A stretch of 64,000 nt of DNA from Planctomycetaceae bacterium (GCA_021732995.1 JAKFWA010000084.1:1-64000), one strand, 5' to 3'. Positions 1-10,520 are shown, numbered from the stretch's first letter. Made by a program: numbers and translations. Notes: a model not told the origin generated them from the letters alone.

Positions 1-40
1 CTCTGAGCTGAGTGAAATCAGGAGGCAGGAGGTGCAATCA

Positions 41-79
41 CCCCTCACCCCCAGCCCCTCTCCCCGCAGCGCGGGGGGC
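41..79. repeat. Dispersed C/G-run repeat, copy 1
   Basis: A run of C-rich blocks (CCCCTCACCC, CCAGCCCCTC) followed by a CCCCGC/GCGGGG hairpin. The same arrangement occurs inverted at 34816-34860 and direct at 38678-38727. It lies downstream of the minus-strand EF-hand gene, in a 144-base stretch where I see no gene. It is a short non-coding dispersed element whose function is not evident; the hairpin could act in termination or mRNA protection. Confidence 0.7.
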
Positions 80-144
80 AGGAAGCGAATGTGTTGTGAG
101 CAGATTCCGCAGCTCAGGTCGGGCGCGGGACGCGTCCGACACGG

Positions 145-1440
145 TTAGCGAGGATCGCCGCCGCGGTTACCTTCGCGCGGACGATCGGGTTGAGGTCGGT
201 CGCCCTGAGGCCGATCCGGCTGCGGACGGTCTCCTTCGGGACGGGCACCCTCGCGCGGTCGATCACCTTGCGGACGGTCGCCCTCCCGAGGCCGATCGCC
301 ACCGCGACCGAGTCCTCGCAGAGCCGCCGCGAATTCCGGCAACTCGATCACACCATTCTTGTTGGTGTCGATCTGAGAGACATTGTCCTTCAGACGAGCC
401 GGCAGTTCGTCCATCGACAGCACGCCGTTCTGATTCTTGTCGAGTTCATCAAAACCTCGGCGCGCGGCTTCGATGCCATCGCCTTCGCGCGGTCCTCGTT
501 CGCCTTCCGGACGACGAGGTTCACCCTCAGGCCGTCGACCCTCCTCGGGGCGGCGCGGCTCACCTTCCGGACGGCGACCATCGAACTGGCCGCGGCCATT
601 GAACTCTCGCTCGCGGTTCTGCATATCGCGACGAGACATCGCTTCGATTTCGCTCTTGCTCGCGAAGCCATCCCGGTCCGTGTCAGCACGTTCCAGAATG
701 TTCTGCATCCGCTCACCAAGTTCGTCCTTCGACAGCTTGCCGTCACCGTTCTTGTCCATCTCCATGAGTCGGCCGACCATGGATTCAACGGTTGGGCCAC
801 CGAAGAACGGGCCGCGTCCGTTCATTCCGCCGGGCCCACCAAAGCCTCCGGGACCACCAAAGTTCGGCCGCAGTTCCTCTTCGGTCAGCTTGCCGTCGTT
901 GTTCTTGTCGAGCGTTTTCAGGGCGGCCGCTGCGTTGTCCAGTTCACGGGTTGAGATCACGCCATCGCCGTCGGCATCCAGAGCCGCCATCAGCGGGAAC
1001 ATTCGCATGAAGCCGCCTGGACCGCGATCGCCCGGGCCACCTGGGCCGGGACCACCGAACGGACCTCTGTCTCCTGGACCGCGATCGCCGCCGGGGGCTC
1101 GTTCTCCGGGACGGTCGCCACCGGGTCCGCGTTGATCTGGACGACGATCACCACCCGGAGCCGGGCCTCGGTCGCCACCTCGATCACCACCTTCAACGCG
1201 CGGAACACCACGGTCGCCGCCCGGGCCTCGGTCTGCACCTCGTTCAGGAGCAGGACGCTGGCCGTCGCGATCGCCTTCTCGAGGACGTTCACCGCGATCT
1301 TCACCGGCCGGACGTTGATCGCCGCCACGTTCGCGTTCGGGGGCTCGCTCACCGCGCGGTGGATCTTGAGCAACCGTCAATTGAGCCGCAGCCAGAGCGG
1401 CGACGACTGCAGCAGCCAGGCATGTGAAAGTCAGACGCAC
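145..1440 (-). CDS. Secreted EF-hand protein with Arg/Gly/Asp-rich repeats
   Basis: A 431-residue protein with an N-terminal signal peptide (about residues 1-25, ending AQLTVAQ). Six EF-hand-like Ca2+-binding loops are visible, at about residues 153, 177, 227, 250, 332 and 355. Examples are [30 protein letters not shown] and [10 protein letters not shown]. The loops are embedded in very biased sequence made of GDR, PEG, RPEGE and PQGDRP repeats at residues 26-135 and in the last 130 residues. Paired EF-hands in a secreted planctomycete protein suggest calcium-dependent structural or adhesive work at the cell surface, which is inference. No catalytic domain is seen. The long plus-strand frames opposite are shadows of the repeats. 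Confidence 0.85.
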   Translation of the reverse strand: MRLTFTCLAAAVVAALAAAQLTVAQDPPRGERAPERERGGDQRPAGEDRGERPREGDRDGQRPAPERGADRGPGGDRGVPRVEGGDRGGDRGPAPGGDRRPDQRGPGGDRPGERAPGGDRGPGDRGPFGGPGPGGPGDRGPGGFMRMFPLMAALDADGDGVISTRELDNAAAALKTLDKNNDGKLTEEELRPNFGGPGGFGGPGGMNGRGPFFGGPTVESMVGRLMEMDKNGDGKLSKDELGERMQNILERADTDRDGFASKSEIEAMSRRDMQNREREFNGRGQFDGRRPEGEPRRPEEGRRPEGEPRRPEGERGPREGDGIEAARRGFDELDKNQNGVLSMDELPARLKDNVSQIDTNKNGVIELPEFAAALRGLGRGGDRPREGDRPQGDRPREGARPEGDRPQPDRPQGDRPQPDRPREGNRGGDPR

Positions 1441-1628
1441 GATGAACTCCTTCGTCAGATCTGTTGACGAGACCAGCAGATAAGCTGATCACCCGACGAA
1501 GGGAGTACCGCAAACGGCAGCTCGCATTCCACAAAACTTCTGTGGAAATCTACAGGCGGTTTTCCGACGGCCGGCCGGGCGGCGCAGCACCGCCCGTCAG
1601 AATTGGTCACATTCTGACAAATTCATTT

Positions 1629-3518
1629 CTATTCTTTGCGGCGGCGGAAGAGGCCCAAGCAGCCAAAGGCAACCGTCGCGAAGCAACAGCTTCCCGAAAA
1701 CCAGTCGCCAGTCCGGGCGTAGAAGCTCGTCCGGTTGTCGAGCGGCACGTCGGCGACTACGGCCGCGTTCAGCGACTTGTGCAGCCGGCCGGTCTTCACG
1801 TCCCGCATCGTCGTGCGAGCTTCTTTCGGGGACTGCGCATCGCCATCAATGAAGGCGACCGGTTCGACGATTACGCCGTCGCCATCAATGACTGCCGAAA
1901 TGCCCGTGTTGACCGCTCGCACCAGCGGCGTGCGGCATTCCACCGCGCGGAACATCGACGTGATGAGATGCTGCTCGATCTCACTGGAGTTCTGGAACCA
2001 GCCGTCGTTGGTCAGGTTGACGAAGACGTCCACACCAGGCTGAGCGTTGCACTTCACGTCGCGCACCAGATGCGGAACTGTGTCTTCGAAGCAGATGATC
2101 GGGGCGAGGTTCCAGTCCTTGTAGCGGTACAGCTTGGCGGATTCACCCGCCGCGATACCGAAGTCTTCCGGCATGGGCGCGAGAAAGGACAGGAACGGGA
2201 AGGTTTCCTTCAAAGGGATGTATTCGCCGAAGATCACGCGGTGGCGTTTGTCATAGCGGCCTTCGAGTCCGCCTTGCGGTGTGAGGAAGACCGCCGAATT
2301 GTAGGACACCAGTTTCTCGCGCTGAGCCACCCACGACTGCAGGCCCACGAACACGGCCGCGTTCGCTCGCTGACTCATTTCCGTCAGCACGCCACGCACC
2401 GAGTTGTCTTTCCACGACTCTATCCACCTGGCGGAGTTGAGATTCGGGATCGACGGAGCGATCGAAATCAGTTCGGCATCGGTCAGGGCCTCATCCTTCA
2501 TCATCAGCGGATAACGAAACATCGTTTCGGGCCAGACTACAATGTCGGCCTGCTTCTGCACGGCCAGGCCGGTGAGCGCGTCGTGCATGCGATAGATGTT
2601 GGGGGCTTCCTGCGGATCATGCTTCAACGATGTATTGAAATTGCCCTGAATCAGCGCCACGCGCGGACCGGTTTTGAAGTCAGCCTGCTGACGCCGCACA
2701 ACTCCGTAGCCAAACGCCAAGGCCACGCAACTGACGGTGATCAACACGGGAGCCCAAGTCTGCACGCGACTAGGCGTTTGTGACGGTGCTGCGATGCCTT
2801 CCTTCGGCAGATGCTGGAATTCAGGCGGAACTTGAGCGACCGGCAGCAGGCCCAGCTTGTCGAGCCACGCTTCGGGCACCAATCCTGCGAGACATGCGGA
2901 ACTCATCGCCAGCAGGAACGCGACGCCATACGCGCCGACCAGATCACTGATCTGGATAATTTCCGGCCACGAGTACTGGCTGTGACCCAGCATGTACCAC
3001 GAAAAACCCGTCAACAGTCGCGAGCGAGCGTGCTCCAGGCCCGTCCACACGACCGGCACGGCAACCAGTAGGGGCACGCCCATGCGATGCACCGCCGCGC
3101 GCGACAGCCCGACGAACACCGGGAAGTAGAATCCGATATAGATCGAGAGCGCGAACCACGCCGGGTACATCGCGATGTCGCCGTAGCGCATCCACTGGAA
3201 TGTCGCGAGCGACCAGACCAGACCCGCCGCGTACAGAATGCGGTACATGGCTCGCGTGGGACGCTCGGCCCGAATCAACAGGCACAGCGGCGTGATCGCC
3301 AGCCAGCCCAGCCAACCCCAGTCCAACGGCGTGAAGCAAGCCCAGAGCAGCAGCGCCGAAGCGAAAGACATGGCCCAGGCGCCGCGAGTCTTCAACGGGG
3401 CGGAACGAGCCTTCTCAACGATCTCCAGAACCGTTGGTTCATGATGACGCACTTTGGGGTGCACGGGAGAGTCGACAACGGGAGATGCAGGTTGGTTTGT
3501 CATTAACTCGATGGCCAT
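1629..3518 (-). CDS. lnt: Apolipoprotein N-acyltransferase
   Basis: Transfers an acyl chain from phospholipid to the N-terminal Cys of apolipoproteins in the inner membrane, the last step of lipoprotein maturation. At 629 residues it is longer than the usual ~500. The N-terminal half is a multi-pass membrane region with Lnt-like blocks ([26 protein letters not shown]). The C-terminal half is a nitrilase-type domain with the expected Glu331 (VVWPET), Lys424 ([14 protein letters not shown]) and Cys476 (PIICFED) triad. A final hydrophobic segment ends in RRRKE. I chose the ATG at 3518, which has AAGGA upstream; an upstream in-frame start at 3542 and an internal ATG at 3503 are alternatives. The extra length is an N-terminal cytoplasmic tail and a linker near residues 220-255. 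Several lipoproteins in this window would be its substrates. Confidence 0.93.
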   Translation of the reverse strand: MAIELMTNQPASPVVDSPVHPKVRHHEPTVLEIVEKARSAPLKTRGAWAMSFASALLLWACFTPLDWGWLGWLAITPLCLLIRAERPTRAMYRILYAAGLVWSLATFQWMRYGDIAMYPAWFALSIYIGFYFPVFVGLSRAAVHRMGVPLLVAVPVVWTGLEHARSRLLTGFSWYMLGHSQYSWPEIIQISDLVGAYGVAFLLAMSSACLAGLVPEAWLDKLGLLPVAQVPPEFQHLPKEGIAAPSQTPSRVQTWAPVLITVSCVALAFGYGVVRRQQADFKTGPRVALIQGNFNTSLKHDPQEAPNIYRMHDALTGLAVQKQADIVVWPETMFRYPLMMKDEALTDAELISIAPSIPNLNSARWIESWKDNSVRGVLTEMSQRANAAVFVGLQSWVAQREKLVSYNSAVFLTPQGGLEGRYDKRHRVIFGEYIPLKETFPFLSFLAPMPEDFGIAAGESAKLYRYKDWNLAPIICFEDTVPHLVRDVKCNAQPGVDVFVNLTNDGWFQNSSEIEQHLITSMFRAVECRTPLVRAVNTGISAVIDGDGVIVEPVAFIDGDAQSPKEARTTMRDVKTGRLHKSLNAAVVADVPLDNRTSFYARTGDWFSGSCCFATVAFGCLGLFRRRKE

Positions 3519-3557
3519 AAGCTCCGTCCTTGGAGTTTGCACGCTGCGTGCGAATCG

Positions 3558-4784
3558 CTATTTGCCCCAACGTATTACGTCGATGGTCTCGTGTTCTGAA
3601 TAATCACGTGGCAGTGCGGGAAACACGGCCATTCCATTGGCATCCACTGTCGATTGCAGGTCCGATGAACCGTGCCAGTTCATCAACCGCACGGTCTGTT
3701 CGCCACCGCTCACATCCAAGGCTGCGGGAAAGAAAGTCTCGCGGTCGTCCTTGTGCCGATGTGCATGCAGCAGCTTCGCTTTCGTCCGCGTCGGTTCCGC
3801 ACGCTCAACGCCCATGAATCGCCGCAGGGCCGTGCGAACAAAAAGCTCAAAGCAGACCATACTGCTGACGGGATTTCCGGGCAATCCGAACACGAGACAC
3901 GGGCGTTCCGCTCGCCTCAAAACGCCAAACCAGAGCGGCTTGCCCGGTTTCACGTTGACCTGATGAAACACCTTTTCAACGCCCGCATGGGCCAGTTCCG
4001 AGGGCACCAGATCCAGCACGCCTGCCGACACGCCGCCTGACAGCAGCAAGAAGTCTGATTCCAGCCCGCGCAGAATGCGTTCACGCAGGTGCTGGCGATC
4101 ATCGCGAGCGATGCCCAGCGGACGGGGAAGCGCGCCAGCTTCGCGGATCTGAGCTACCAGCATTGTCTCATTGGAATTCCGGATCTGCCCCGGTCCGAGT
4201 GGTTCTGCGATGCCAACCAGTTCATCGCCAGTTGCCAGAACGGCCACTTCCGGAAGTCGAGCTACTGCAACGCGACTGGCCCCCATCTCTGCGAGAGCAG
4301 CCAGTTCCTGAGCCCGCAGCATGCGACCTGCGGGCAGTACCTGAGACCCGGCGCGAAACGTGGCCCCTCGCCGCAAGACGTTCTGCTCCGGTCGTGCAGC
4401 GGCGGCCCGGATGTGAACTCGCTGTCCATTGGAGTTGTTCGGAAGCAGTTCCGTGTCTTCAACTTTGATGACGGCATCGACTCCACTGGGAATCGGTGCC
4501 CCGGTCATGATGCGCGTCGCCTGCCCTGCGGCAACGGTCTTCTGCGGGACGGCACCGGCGGTGACTTCTTCGATGACCTCAAACTCGCGAATGCCGCTAT
4601 TTAAGTCCGCTGAGCGAATCGCGTAGCCGTCCATCAACGCCTTGTCGAAGGGCGGAGAATCCATTTCCCCAACGATCGATGAGGCAAGCGTCAAGCCCCA
4701 GCATTCGTGGAGATCACGTGTTTGCGCGGTTACGCCAACTACTGCATCTTTGACCTGTTGGATCGCCTCGGAAACTGACAACAT
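3558..4784 (-). CDS. moeA: Molybdopterin molybdenumtransferase MoeA
   Basis: A 408-residue MoeA, which inserts molybdate into adenylylated molybdopterin in cofactor synthesis. Family marks in order: an N-terminal dimer domain with MDSPPFDKALMDGYAI, the ATRIMTGAPIPSGVDAVIKVED block, the MPT-binding domain (VLATGDELV, GQIRNSN), the LLLSGGVSAG motif, and FGLPGNPVSSMVCFELF followed by the C-terminal beta domain. The ATG at 4784 has a GAGGCAGG Shine-Dalgarno and is preferred over an in-frame TTG 15 bases upstream. It lies 39 bases downstream of lnt on the same strand. No other molybdenum-cofactor gene is in the window. Confidence 0.94.
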   Translation of the reverse strand: MLSVSEAIQQVKDAVVGVTAQTRDLHECWGLTLASSIVGEMDSPPFDKALMDGYAIRSADLNSGIREFEVIEEVTAGAVPQKTVAAGQATRIMTGAPIPSGVDAVIKVEDTELLPNNSNGQRVHIRAAAARPEQNVLRRGATFRAGSQVLPAGRMLRAQELAALAEMGASRVAVARLPEVAVLATGDELVGIAEPLGPGQIRNSNETMLVAQIREAGALPRPLGIARDDRQHLRERILRGLESDFLLLSGGVSAGVLDLVPSELAHAGVEKVFHQVNVKPGKPLWFGVLRRAERPCLVFGLPGNPVSSMVCFELFVRTALRRFMGVERAEPTRTKAKLLHAHRHKDDRETFFPAALDVSGGEQTVRLMNWHGSSDLQSTVDANGMAVFPALPRDYSEHETIDVIRWGK

Positions 4785-4910
4785 GCGCACCTGCCTCAAC
4801 CACGAAAGAGAAGGTTCTATTCATTCAAACTTAAGTTTGTGTGAGTTTATGGACTGGATTGGCCGTCCAGTTTACCGCAATTGCACATCTAGCTCAAAAA
4901 GGTCGGTGCC

Positions 4911-5825
4911 ATGGCTTTCCACGCACGTTCTCGACGAGCCTTTACGCTCATCGAGCTGCTTGTCGTCATCGCAATTATCGCAGTGCTGGTGGCGCTCCTG
5001 CTGCCTGCCGTGCAACAAGCACGTGAAGCTGCGCGGCGTTCGGCGTGCAAGAACAACCTCAAGCAGATCGGGCTGGCGATTCAGAACTATGAGGAGACTC
5101 ACGGCTGCTTCCCGCCAGGCTATATCTCCAATCGTGGCGGCGTATCCACCTCGACAACCTGGTGTACGGCTTCTGGCACGGGTGGATCGCTGCAGTATGC
5201 GCCGTTCCTGGCCTTGATCCTGCCGCAGATGGAAATGCAAACCCTCTACGACACATTGAACTTCAATGTTCCGTGGCAAGACGCCAGCAACCAGATGGCG
5301 ACACCCAATAGCACGCTGATCAGGCTGGTGGCTGCGTTTCAATGTCCGTCCGACAAGGACACGAGCGCAAATCCTCTCTACAACAGTTACTTCGGCGTCT
5401 CCGGCGGAGGCACCGCGCCCGATTGCAGCAGCAGCGGCTGCAGCCCCGCTGGGGAACGAGCGTTCTATGTGACTGGCATTCTCTACGCCGGATCGAGGAC
5501 CAAGATCCGCGATGTTACGGACGGCGTGAGCAACGTGTTCTTGCTCGGCGAGTCGCGTTACACGGACGCCGCCTGGGGAGCGAGCGCCAAGCAAGATAGT
5601 TGCGCGTTGGCTCGAAACATCGCCGGAGCCCAGGAACCCATCAACTTGTTCCCCGGACGCGGACTGCATTCGACGCGCGGGTTCAGCAGCTTTCACACTG
5701 GCGGAGCTCACTTCGCTCTGGCGGATGGGGCGACTCGATTCATCAGCGAGAACATTGATCTGGCCGCCTATCGACAGTTGGGACGTCGCGAAGACGGATT
5801 TCCAAATGGAGGTGTGCCAGAATGA
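4911..5825 (+). CDS. DUF1559 prepilin-like protein
   Basis: A 304-residue type IV pseudopilin-like protein of the large planctomycete DUF1559 family. The N-terminus RRAFTLIELLVVIAIIAVL is a classic class III signal/GFTLIE-type helix cleaved by prepilin peptidase. ARRSACKNNLKQIGLAIQNY follows and is typical of the family. Near the C-terminus the H-X9-DG motif (FHTGGAHFALADGATRF) is present. Its stop overlaps the start of the next gene (ATGA at 5822-5825), so the two are translationally coupled. It is probably a surface or periplasmic fibre subunit or a secretion pseudopilin. The role of individual DUF1559 members is unknown. Confidence 0.92.
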   Translation: MAFHARSRRAFTLIELLVVIAIIAVLVALLLPAVQQAREAARRSACKNNLKQIGLAIQNYEETHGCFPPGYISNRGGVSTSTTWCTASGTGGSLQYAPFLALILPQMEMQTLYDTLNFNVPWQDASNQMATPNSTLIRLVAAFQCPSDKDTSANPLYNSYFGVSGGGTAPDCSSSGCSPAGERAFYVTGILYAGSRTKIRDVTDGVSNVFLLGESRYTDAAWGASAKQDSCALARNIAGAQEPINLFPGRGLHSTRGFSSFHTGGAHFALADGATRFISENIDLAAYRQLGRREDGFPNGGVPE

Positions 5826-6289
5826 GTTCTGTTCACGCCGTTGGTCGCTGGATATCCGGTCTTGCTCTTGTCGGTCTTCTCTCTGGCTGCGGACAGGATA
5901 CCGGCCCTCAGAGATATGAGGTTTCCGGCACGGTAACCTACGAAGGCAAGCCGGTCTTGAAGGGCTTCGTCTACTTCTCGCCCGACACTGAGCAAAACAA
6001 CAAGGGGCCCGGTGGTGGCGCTGCCATCGACCAGGGAAAGTTCAAGACCGAACCCGGCAAGGGAATTGTTGGCGGGCCGCACGTTATTCGCGTCGTGGGC
6101 TACGATGGCGTGGCTGCTGTCGTGGAGGGAGAACAACTGACCGATGGTAAACCGCTTTTCACTCCCTACTTCGCGAATTTTGATTTCCCGAAAAATGCCT
6201 ACGTAATGGATATCATAGTGCCTCAAGGGGGCGGCAAGTTTTCCGAATCAGTTGCAACGCCAGGGGCAGGACCGTCGACCGGTCCATAA
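5822..6289 (+). CDS. Small lipoprotein paired with DUF1559 protein
   Basis: A 155-residue lipoprotein. The signal peptide ends in a lipobox LLSGC (Cys about residue 22). A single beta-sandwich-like domain follows, with YEVSGTVTYEGKPVLKGFVYF resembling carboxypeptidase-regulatory/transthyretin-like folds. Planctomycete genomes commonly place such a protein directly after a DUF1559 gene, and here the start codon overlaps the preceding stop. It is probably anchored in a membrane. The partner interaction is inferred from gene order only. Confidence 0.85.
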   Translation: MSSVHAVGRWISGLALVGLLSGCGQDTGPQRYEVSGTVTYEGKPVLKGFVYFSPDTEQNNKGPGGGAAIDQGKFKTEPGKGIVGGPHVIRVVGYDGVAAVVEGEQLTDGKPLFTPYFANFDFPKNAYVMDIIVPQGGGKFSESVATPGAGPSTGP

Positions 6290-6941
6290 CGAGTCGCAAA
6301 CTCGCTGTAGCTCGTTTGTTCAACCAGAGGCTTGAGACACCTGCCCTGCGGCGGTGTCTCGCCCGGTTGATCTCGGGTCTCACCATCGGCCAGTGCGCGG
6401 ATGAACGCGCGCTTGGAGAAGGTCGTCTCGTCGTGCTTCCGACGCGAACGCGCTCCTCAACGCCAACCGGGACGTTCCTTTGAAGGCGACACCCGACCGC
6501 AGGTCGTGGCGCGTTTCCGCCGGTTCACAAAAACGTTTTCTCGAGTCAGCAGCGCATCCGACCGGACTCAGTCTTGAACAGCGTTCGTTTCATCCAGTTG
6601 ACGTTGTGTATCGAACGCTTGGCGCCAAGGTCGGCCGAGCTCGAAAAATGCCGCAAACGCCGACGAATTCACCTCGCCACCGGGTTGGGATGGCGGGTTA
6701 GATCTACGGGTCGCGACTCTCGGCGACATGAAAGTTTGCGTCAGTTTTTCACAGCGTCGCAGATATTCGGACTCCTCGGGAACGCGCTGGCCGGAGGCAC
6801 ACTCAGAAGTGCTTCTGGATCGTTCTGTGGAACAGGTCGTGCGACGGCATCGCTCGCTGGAGGGGCGAGTCGCGCGCCGAGTTCCACTGACTCCGTCGTC
6901 GAGTAAACACCAATTCCACTTAGATCGTTACAAGCACAGCT
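6290..6941. other. 652-base spacer with a perfect 8-bp hairpin
   Basis: No convincing gene. Short frames here lack family resemblance and ribosome sites. The only clear structure is the inverted repeat GAGACACC (6334-6341) / GGTGTCTC (6353-6360), 45 bases after the lipoprotein stop. It could be a terminator, but no T-run follows. The rest is probably the promoter and leader region of the cyclophilin-RTX gene. Confidence 0.5.
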
Positions 6942-9900
6942 ATGAATTATTTCCCCTGGCTCGAACGTCTGACTCAACGAATTGCGGCCTCTGCTCAACA
7001 GGCAAAGCTGACCCGACGAAAACTGCGGACCACCGCGCGGAGCGAGGGACTTGAATCACGGCTCGTGCTGGCGGCTCCGACGCTGCAGACGCTGAGCAAC
7101 GTGACCTTGCTGCAGAGCTCGCCGTTGATGATCTCGCTCGACGGAGCGGACGCAGATGGCCAGAAGCTGACCTACGAAATCTCCAGCACCAATCCCAATG
7201 TCACGGGCACGGTACATCAGAATCAGTCGGCGAAGTTCACCGTCGCCAACTATGGCACGATGACCTTCCAACTGCTGGAAGATCTGGTTCCGCGCGCGAC
7301 CGAGCAGTTCATCGGCCTGGCTCAATCTCAGTTCTATGACGGGACGGTGATCCACAGGGTTGATGGCGAGAACCTCTTCGGCGGCGACAACGGCGGCAAT
7401 CCAGTGGGCAGTAAGAACGAATCCTCGTTCGGATTCTTTGACGATCAGTTCAATGTGGATCTGCAGCACAACCGTAAGGGAATCCTGAGCTTCGAGAAAC
7501 TGCCACCGCCCACACCCAATCCTCCCGACAATCCGGACGACCGCAACGACGCACAATTCCTCATCACCGGTGCGGCAACTCGAGAATTTGACTTCTCCAG
7601 GACCATGTTCGGCGTGCTGGTGGAGGGTGATGCGGTTCGCGATGCCATGACCGATGCACCCCGGAACGGCAGCCCGCGACCTGAGCCAGACGTCGTTATC
7701 AGCAGCGTTCAGATCGTCGATGATCATGAGAACGGCGTGCTGCTGTTGAAGGCGGCTCCCGGAGTGACGAGTGGCACATCCACGATCACGGTTACTGTGC
7801 GCGACTCCGGTGGCGTCACGGCCCAGCAATCATTCACGGTCACAATCCAGGCGGACACTGTGAACTCGGCGCCGTTCCTGCTCGCTCCCCCGGCACAGGT
7901 CCGTACTCTGGTCAACCTGCCGACGTCATTCAAACTCGACGCGGTGGATGTCGAGGGCGATCCCATTGCGTTCCAGGATGAAGACCGACTCAGAGAGTTG
8001 GGAGTCAATATACTCCCTGATGCTCCTGCGAATCTGGACTACTCAATTAATGAAGATACCGGCCAGGTGACTGTCGTACCGACGAATGGACTGACAGGCA
8101 CTTTCGGTATCACTGCGGCGACTGGAGCAACGACGGCAGCGCTGGACTATCAGGTCCTGCCGATTGAGATCGTCAGCAAAGCCGCTCAGCTGACCGTCAA
8201 TGTCGCCGATCATCCCATGGGCGGTCAGATTAACGATGGCAAGGCCGACACGATTCGCATCGTGCGTGCAGGAACTCAGTTGCGCGTGCTGATCAACAAT
8301 ACGTTGACCGCCGTCGCGGAAGACCAGTCGGTATCACAGATTATCATTAATGGATCGAGCGATGACGATACGCTGATTGTTGATATTTCCGAGGGGCCAG
8401 TCATGCCCACGGGGGGACTGGTATTTAACGCCGGAGGCCAGACGACTACCGGAGATTCGCTGCAGTTGAATGCACCCAACGGTGCCCCGCCGACAACAAT
8501 TACTCACAGTTATACCAGCGCCACAAACGGAAAAATTGAACTGGATGCTGTCCCGGTGGCATTCACGGGCCTGGACTCCGTTACTGACAATTATACCGCC
8601 ACGAACCGTGTCTTTAATTTCGGATCGAACAACAACGTACTCGTCGTGGGCGATGATGGCGTAGCGAGCAACGGGATCTCGAAGATTACGACGTCGGGCT
8701 CAGCCCCGGCCATTACGTTTAAGGGGCCGAGTGGCAGCTTCACACTGGACGCGGGCGGTGGAGCTGACTCCATCACGATCGCCGCTCTGGATACCGGCGA
8801 GAAAGCCATGACGCTGCTCGGCGGTGCAGGCAATGACACCATCAGCGCAGGCAACCTGAACGACTCTATTTTCGGCGGTGACGACAACGACCTGCTGGTC
8901 GGTTTCGGCGGCAACGACTCCGTCTATGGCGGCAGCGGTAATGACACGCTCTACGGGGCGAGCGGCTCAGACTTGCTGCAGGGCGAAGCCGGCAACGACC
9001 TCGTAGACGGTCAAGGTGCCTCGCTGGACTCGGTTGGCGGCGGCTTGGGTAACGACACCGTTAAGGGCGGAGCTGGCGGCGACGTGCTCTTTGAGACAGG
9101 CGACGTCGCTGTGATCACCTTCACGGCCAGCGTTCCTGTCAATGGTGTTGTCACCGCCACGATGTCAGGACTTGGTACGGATTCTGTCGACGGCATTGAG
9201 GCGTTGAACTTCACCGGCGGCGATGCCGCCAACAAGATCGATGTCACAGGCTTCAACGCCGCCACCACGATCTACGGCGGTGGTGGTAACGATACCGTGC
9301 TGGGCGGTCCGCTCGCGGACGTCGTTCTGGGGCTGGACGGTGACGACTCCATTGTTGGCAACGGTGGTACGGACTTCCTGTACGGCGCGGCGGGCAAAGA
9401 TTTTCTCGACGGCGGTGATGCAAATGATCGCCTGTTCGGCCAAGGCGGTTCAGGCGACGTGCTGGTTGGGGGGCTGGGCAATGACACACTGGACGGTGGC
9501 GCGGGTACGGACACCGTCGTGGAAATCGGCAACGTCAACTTCGTGCTGACCAACACCAAGCTGACCGGTATGGGAACCGATGCGCTGTTCGGTATTGAGC
9601 GAGCAGGCCTGACGGGTGGTGCTGGCAACAACACGATTGATGCGTCGGCGTTCTTCTTTGCGGGCGTTTCCGATGCGACGCTCAATGGCGGCGAGGGTAA
9701 CGACTCGCTGATCGGAGCCGCAGGGTTTGCACTGCTCAACGGCGACGCCGGTAATGACACACTCGTCGGCAACACCGGCAACGATCAACTGAATGGCGGG
9801 GCGGGCGGCGATTCACTCAACGGCGGCGTGGGCAACGACTCGCTGCGCGGTGGTGATGATTCCGGAGACGTCCTGCAAGGCGGCGCCGGTAATGACCTGC

Positions 9901-10505
9901 TGGATGGCGGCGCGGGTGACGACACGATTTTCGAAACGGTCACGGGCACCTCGATCCTGACAAACACCTCACTGACTGGTAATGGCACCGACACGGTGAC
10001 GGGCGTGGAAGCGGCCAATCTCGTGGGCTCCAACGCGGCCGAGACCATTGATGCCAGTGCCTTCACCGTGACCGGGGCACGCGTCACCCTGCAGGGTGCT
10101 CCCGGCAATGACACGCTGATCGGTACCAGCGGCAACGACCTGTTCGTGGGCGGCACTGGCAACGACATCGTCAAGGCTGGTGCCGGCAACGACACGCTCG
10201 ATGGCGGCTTCGGCAACGATGGTCTCAGCGGTGCGTCGGGCAACGATTCGATCCTCGGCGGCGACAACGACGACACCATCTACGGCGGCTCTGGCAACGA
10301 CACGGTGCGAGGCGGCAATGGCAATGACACTGTCATCGGCGGTGCCGGCGTGGATAGCGTCGAGGGCAACGACGGCACGGACAAGATTGCTGGCGGCAGC
10401 GGTAACGGTTCCGCTCAGCAAGGCGACGTGGTGACGGATCTCGCCGGTCAGATCGATGAGAACTTCAAGATCCTGCCGACACCGTCGTGGGTGGAAGAGG
10501 TCTAA
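6942..10505 (+). CDS. Secreted cyclophilin-RTX repeat fusion protein
   Basis: A 1187-residue extracellular protein. The N-terminus carries an LEPR-like planctomycete surface-protein motif (GLESRLVLAAP, about residues 38-48) instead of an ordinary signal peptide. Residues ~75-100 resemble a cadherin-like piece. Residues ~104-270 are a peptidyl-prolyl isomerase of cyclophilin type (GTMTFQLLEDLVPRATEQF, FYDGTVIHRV, NDAQFLITGA). A second Ig/cadherin-like segment follows. From about residue 620 to 1170 there are many hemolysin-type Ca2+-binding nonapeptides (GGAGNDTIS, GGSGNDTLY, GGNGNDTVI) broken by spacers such as ALTGMGTDALFGIERAGLTGG. RTX repeats fold as calcium-loaded beta-rolls outside the cell. 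The isomerase pocket looks divergent, so activity is uncertain. Confidence 0.9.
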   Translation: MNYFPWLERLTQRIAASAQQAKLTRRKLRTTARSEGLESRLVLAAPTLQTLSNVTLLQSSPLMISLDGADADGQKLTYEISSTNPNVTGTVHQNQSAKFTVANYGTMTFQLLEDLVPRATEQFIGLAQSQFYDGTVIHRVDGENLFGGDNGGNPVGSKNESSFGFFDDQFNVDLQHNRKGILSFEKLPPPTPNPPDNPDDRNDAQFLITGAATREFDFSRTMFGVLVEGDAVRDAMTDAPRNGSPRPEPDVVISSVQIVDDHENGVLLLKAAPGVTSGTSTITVTVRDSGGVTAQQSFTVTIQADTVNSAPFLLAPPAQVRTLVNLPTSFKLDAVDVEGDPIAFQDEDRLRELGVNILPDAPANLDYSINEDTGQVTVVPTNGLTGTFGITAATGATTAALDYQVLPIEIVSKAAQLTVNVADHPMGGQINDGKADTIRIVRAGTQLRVLINNTLTAVAEDQSVSQIIINGSSDDDTLIVDISEGPVMPTGGLVFNAGGQTTTGDSLQLNAPNGAPPTTITHSYTSATNGKIELDAVPVAFTGLDSVTDNYTATNRVFNFGSNNNVLVVGDDGVASNGISKITTSGSAPAITFKGPSGSFTLDAGGGADSITIAALDTGEKAMTLLGGAGNDTISAGNLNDSIFGGDDNDLLVGFGGNDSVYGGSGNDTLYGASGSDLLQGEAGNDLVDGQGASLDSVGGGLGNDTVKGGAGGDVLFETGDVAVITFTASVPVNGVVTATMSGLGTDSVDGIEALNFTGGDAANKIDVTGFNAATTIYGGGGNDTVLGGPLADVVLGLDGDDSIVGNGGTDFLYGAAGKDFLDGGDANDRLFGQGGSGDVLVGGLGNDTLDGGAGTDTVVEIGNVNFVLTNTKLTGMGTDALFGIERAGLTGGAGNNTIDASAFFFAGVSDATLNGGEGNDSLIGAAGFALLNGDAGNDTLVGNTGNDQLNGGAGGDSLNGGVGNDSLRGGDDSGDVLQGGAGNDLLDGGAGDDTIFETVTGTSILTNTSLTGNGTDTVTGVEAANLVGSNAAETIDASAFTVTGARVTLQGAPGNDTLIGTSGNDLFVGGTGNDIVKAGAGNDTLDGGFGNDGLSGASGNDSILGGDNDDTIYGGSGNDTVRGGNGNDTVIGGAGVDSVEGNDGTDKIAGGSGNGSAQQGDVVTDLAGQIDENFKILPTPSWVEEV

Positions 10506-10520
10506 CGAGGCTTCGCCTCG
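10506..10520. terminator. Short hairpin just after the RTX gene
   Basis: CGAGGC-TTC-GCCTCG is a perfect 6-bp stem with a 3-base loop directly at the stop codon of the cyclophilin-RTX gene. No T-run follows, so it may block exonuclease or act as a weak terminator rather than a canonical one. Confidence 0.4.

Noticed and set aside
6480-6906. Short plus-strand frames in the spacer before the RTX gene
   Set aside because: No signal peptide, no ribosome site and no family resemblance; composition is unlike neighbouring proteins.
8815-10450. Regular short repeats suggesting a CRISPR or tandem DNA repeat
   Set aside because: The periodicity is the codons for RTX nonapeptides (GGxGxDxxx), in frame and degenerate at DNA level, with no constant spacers.
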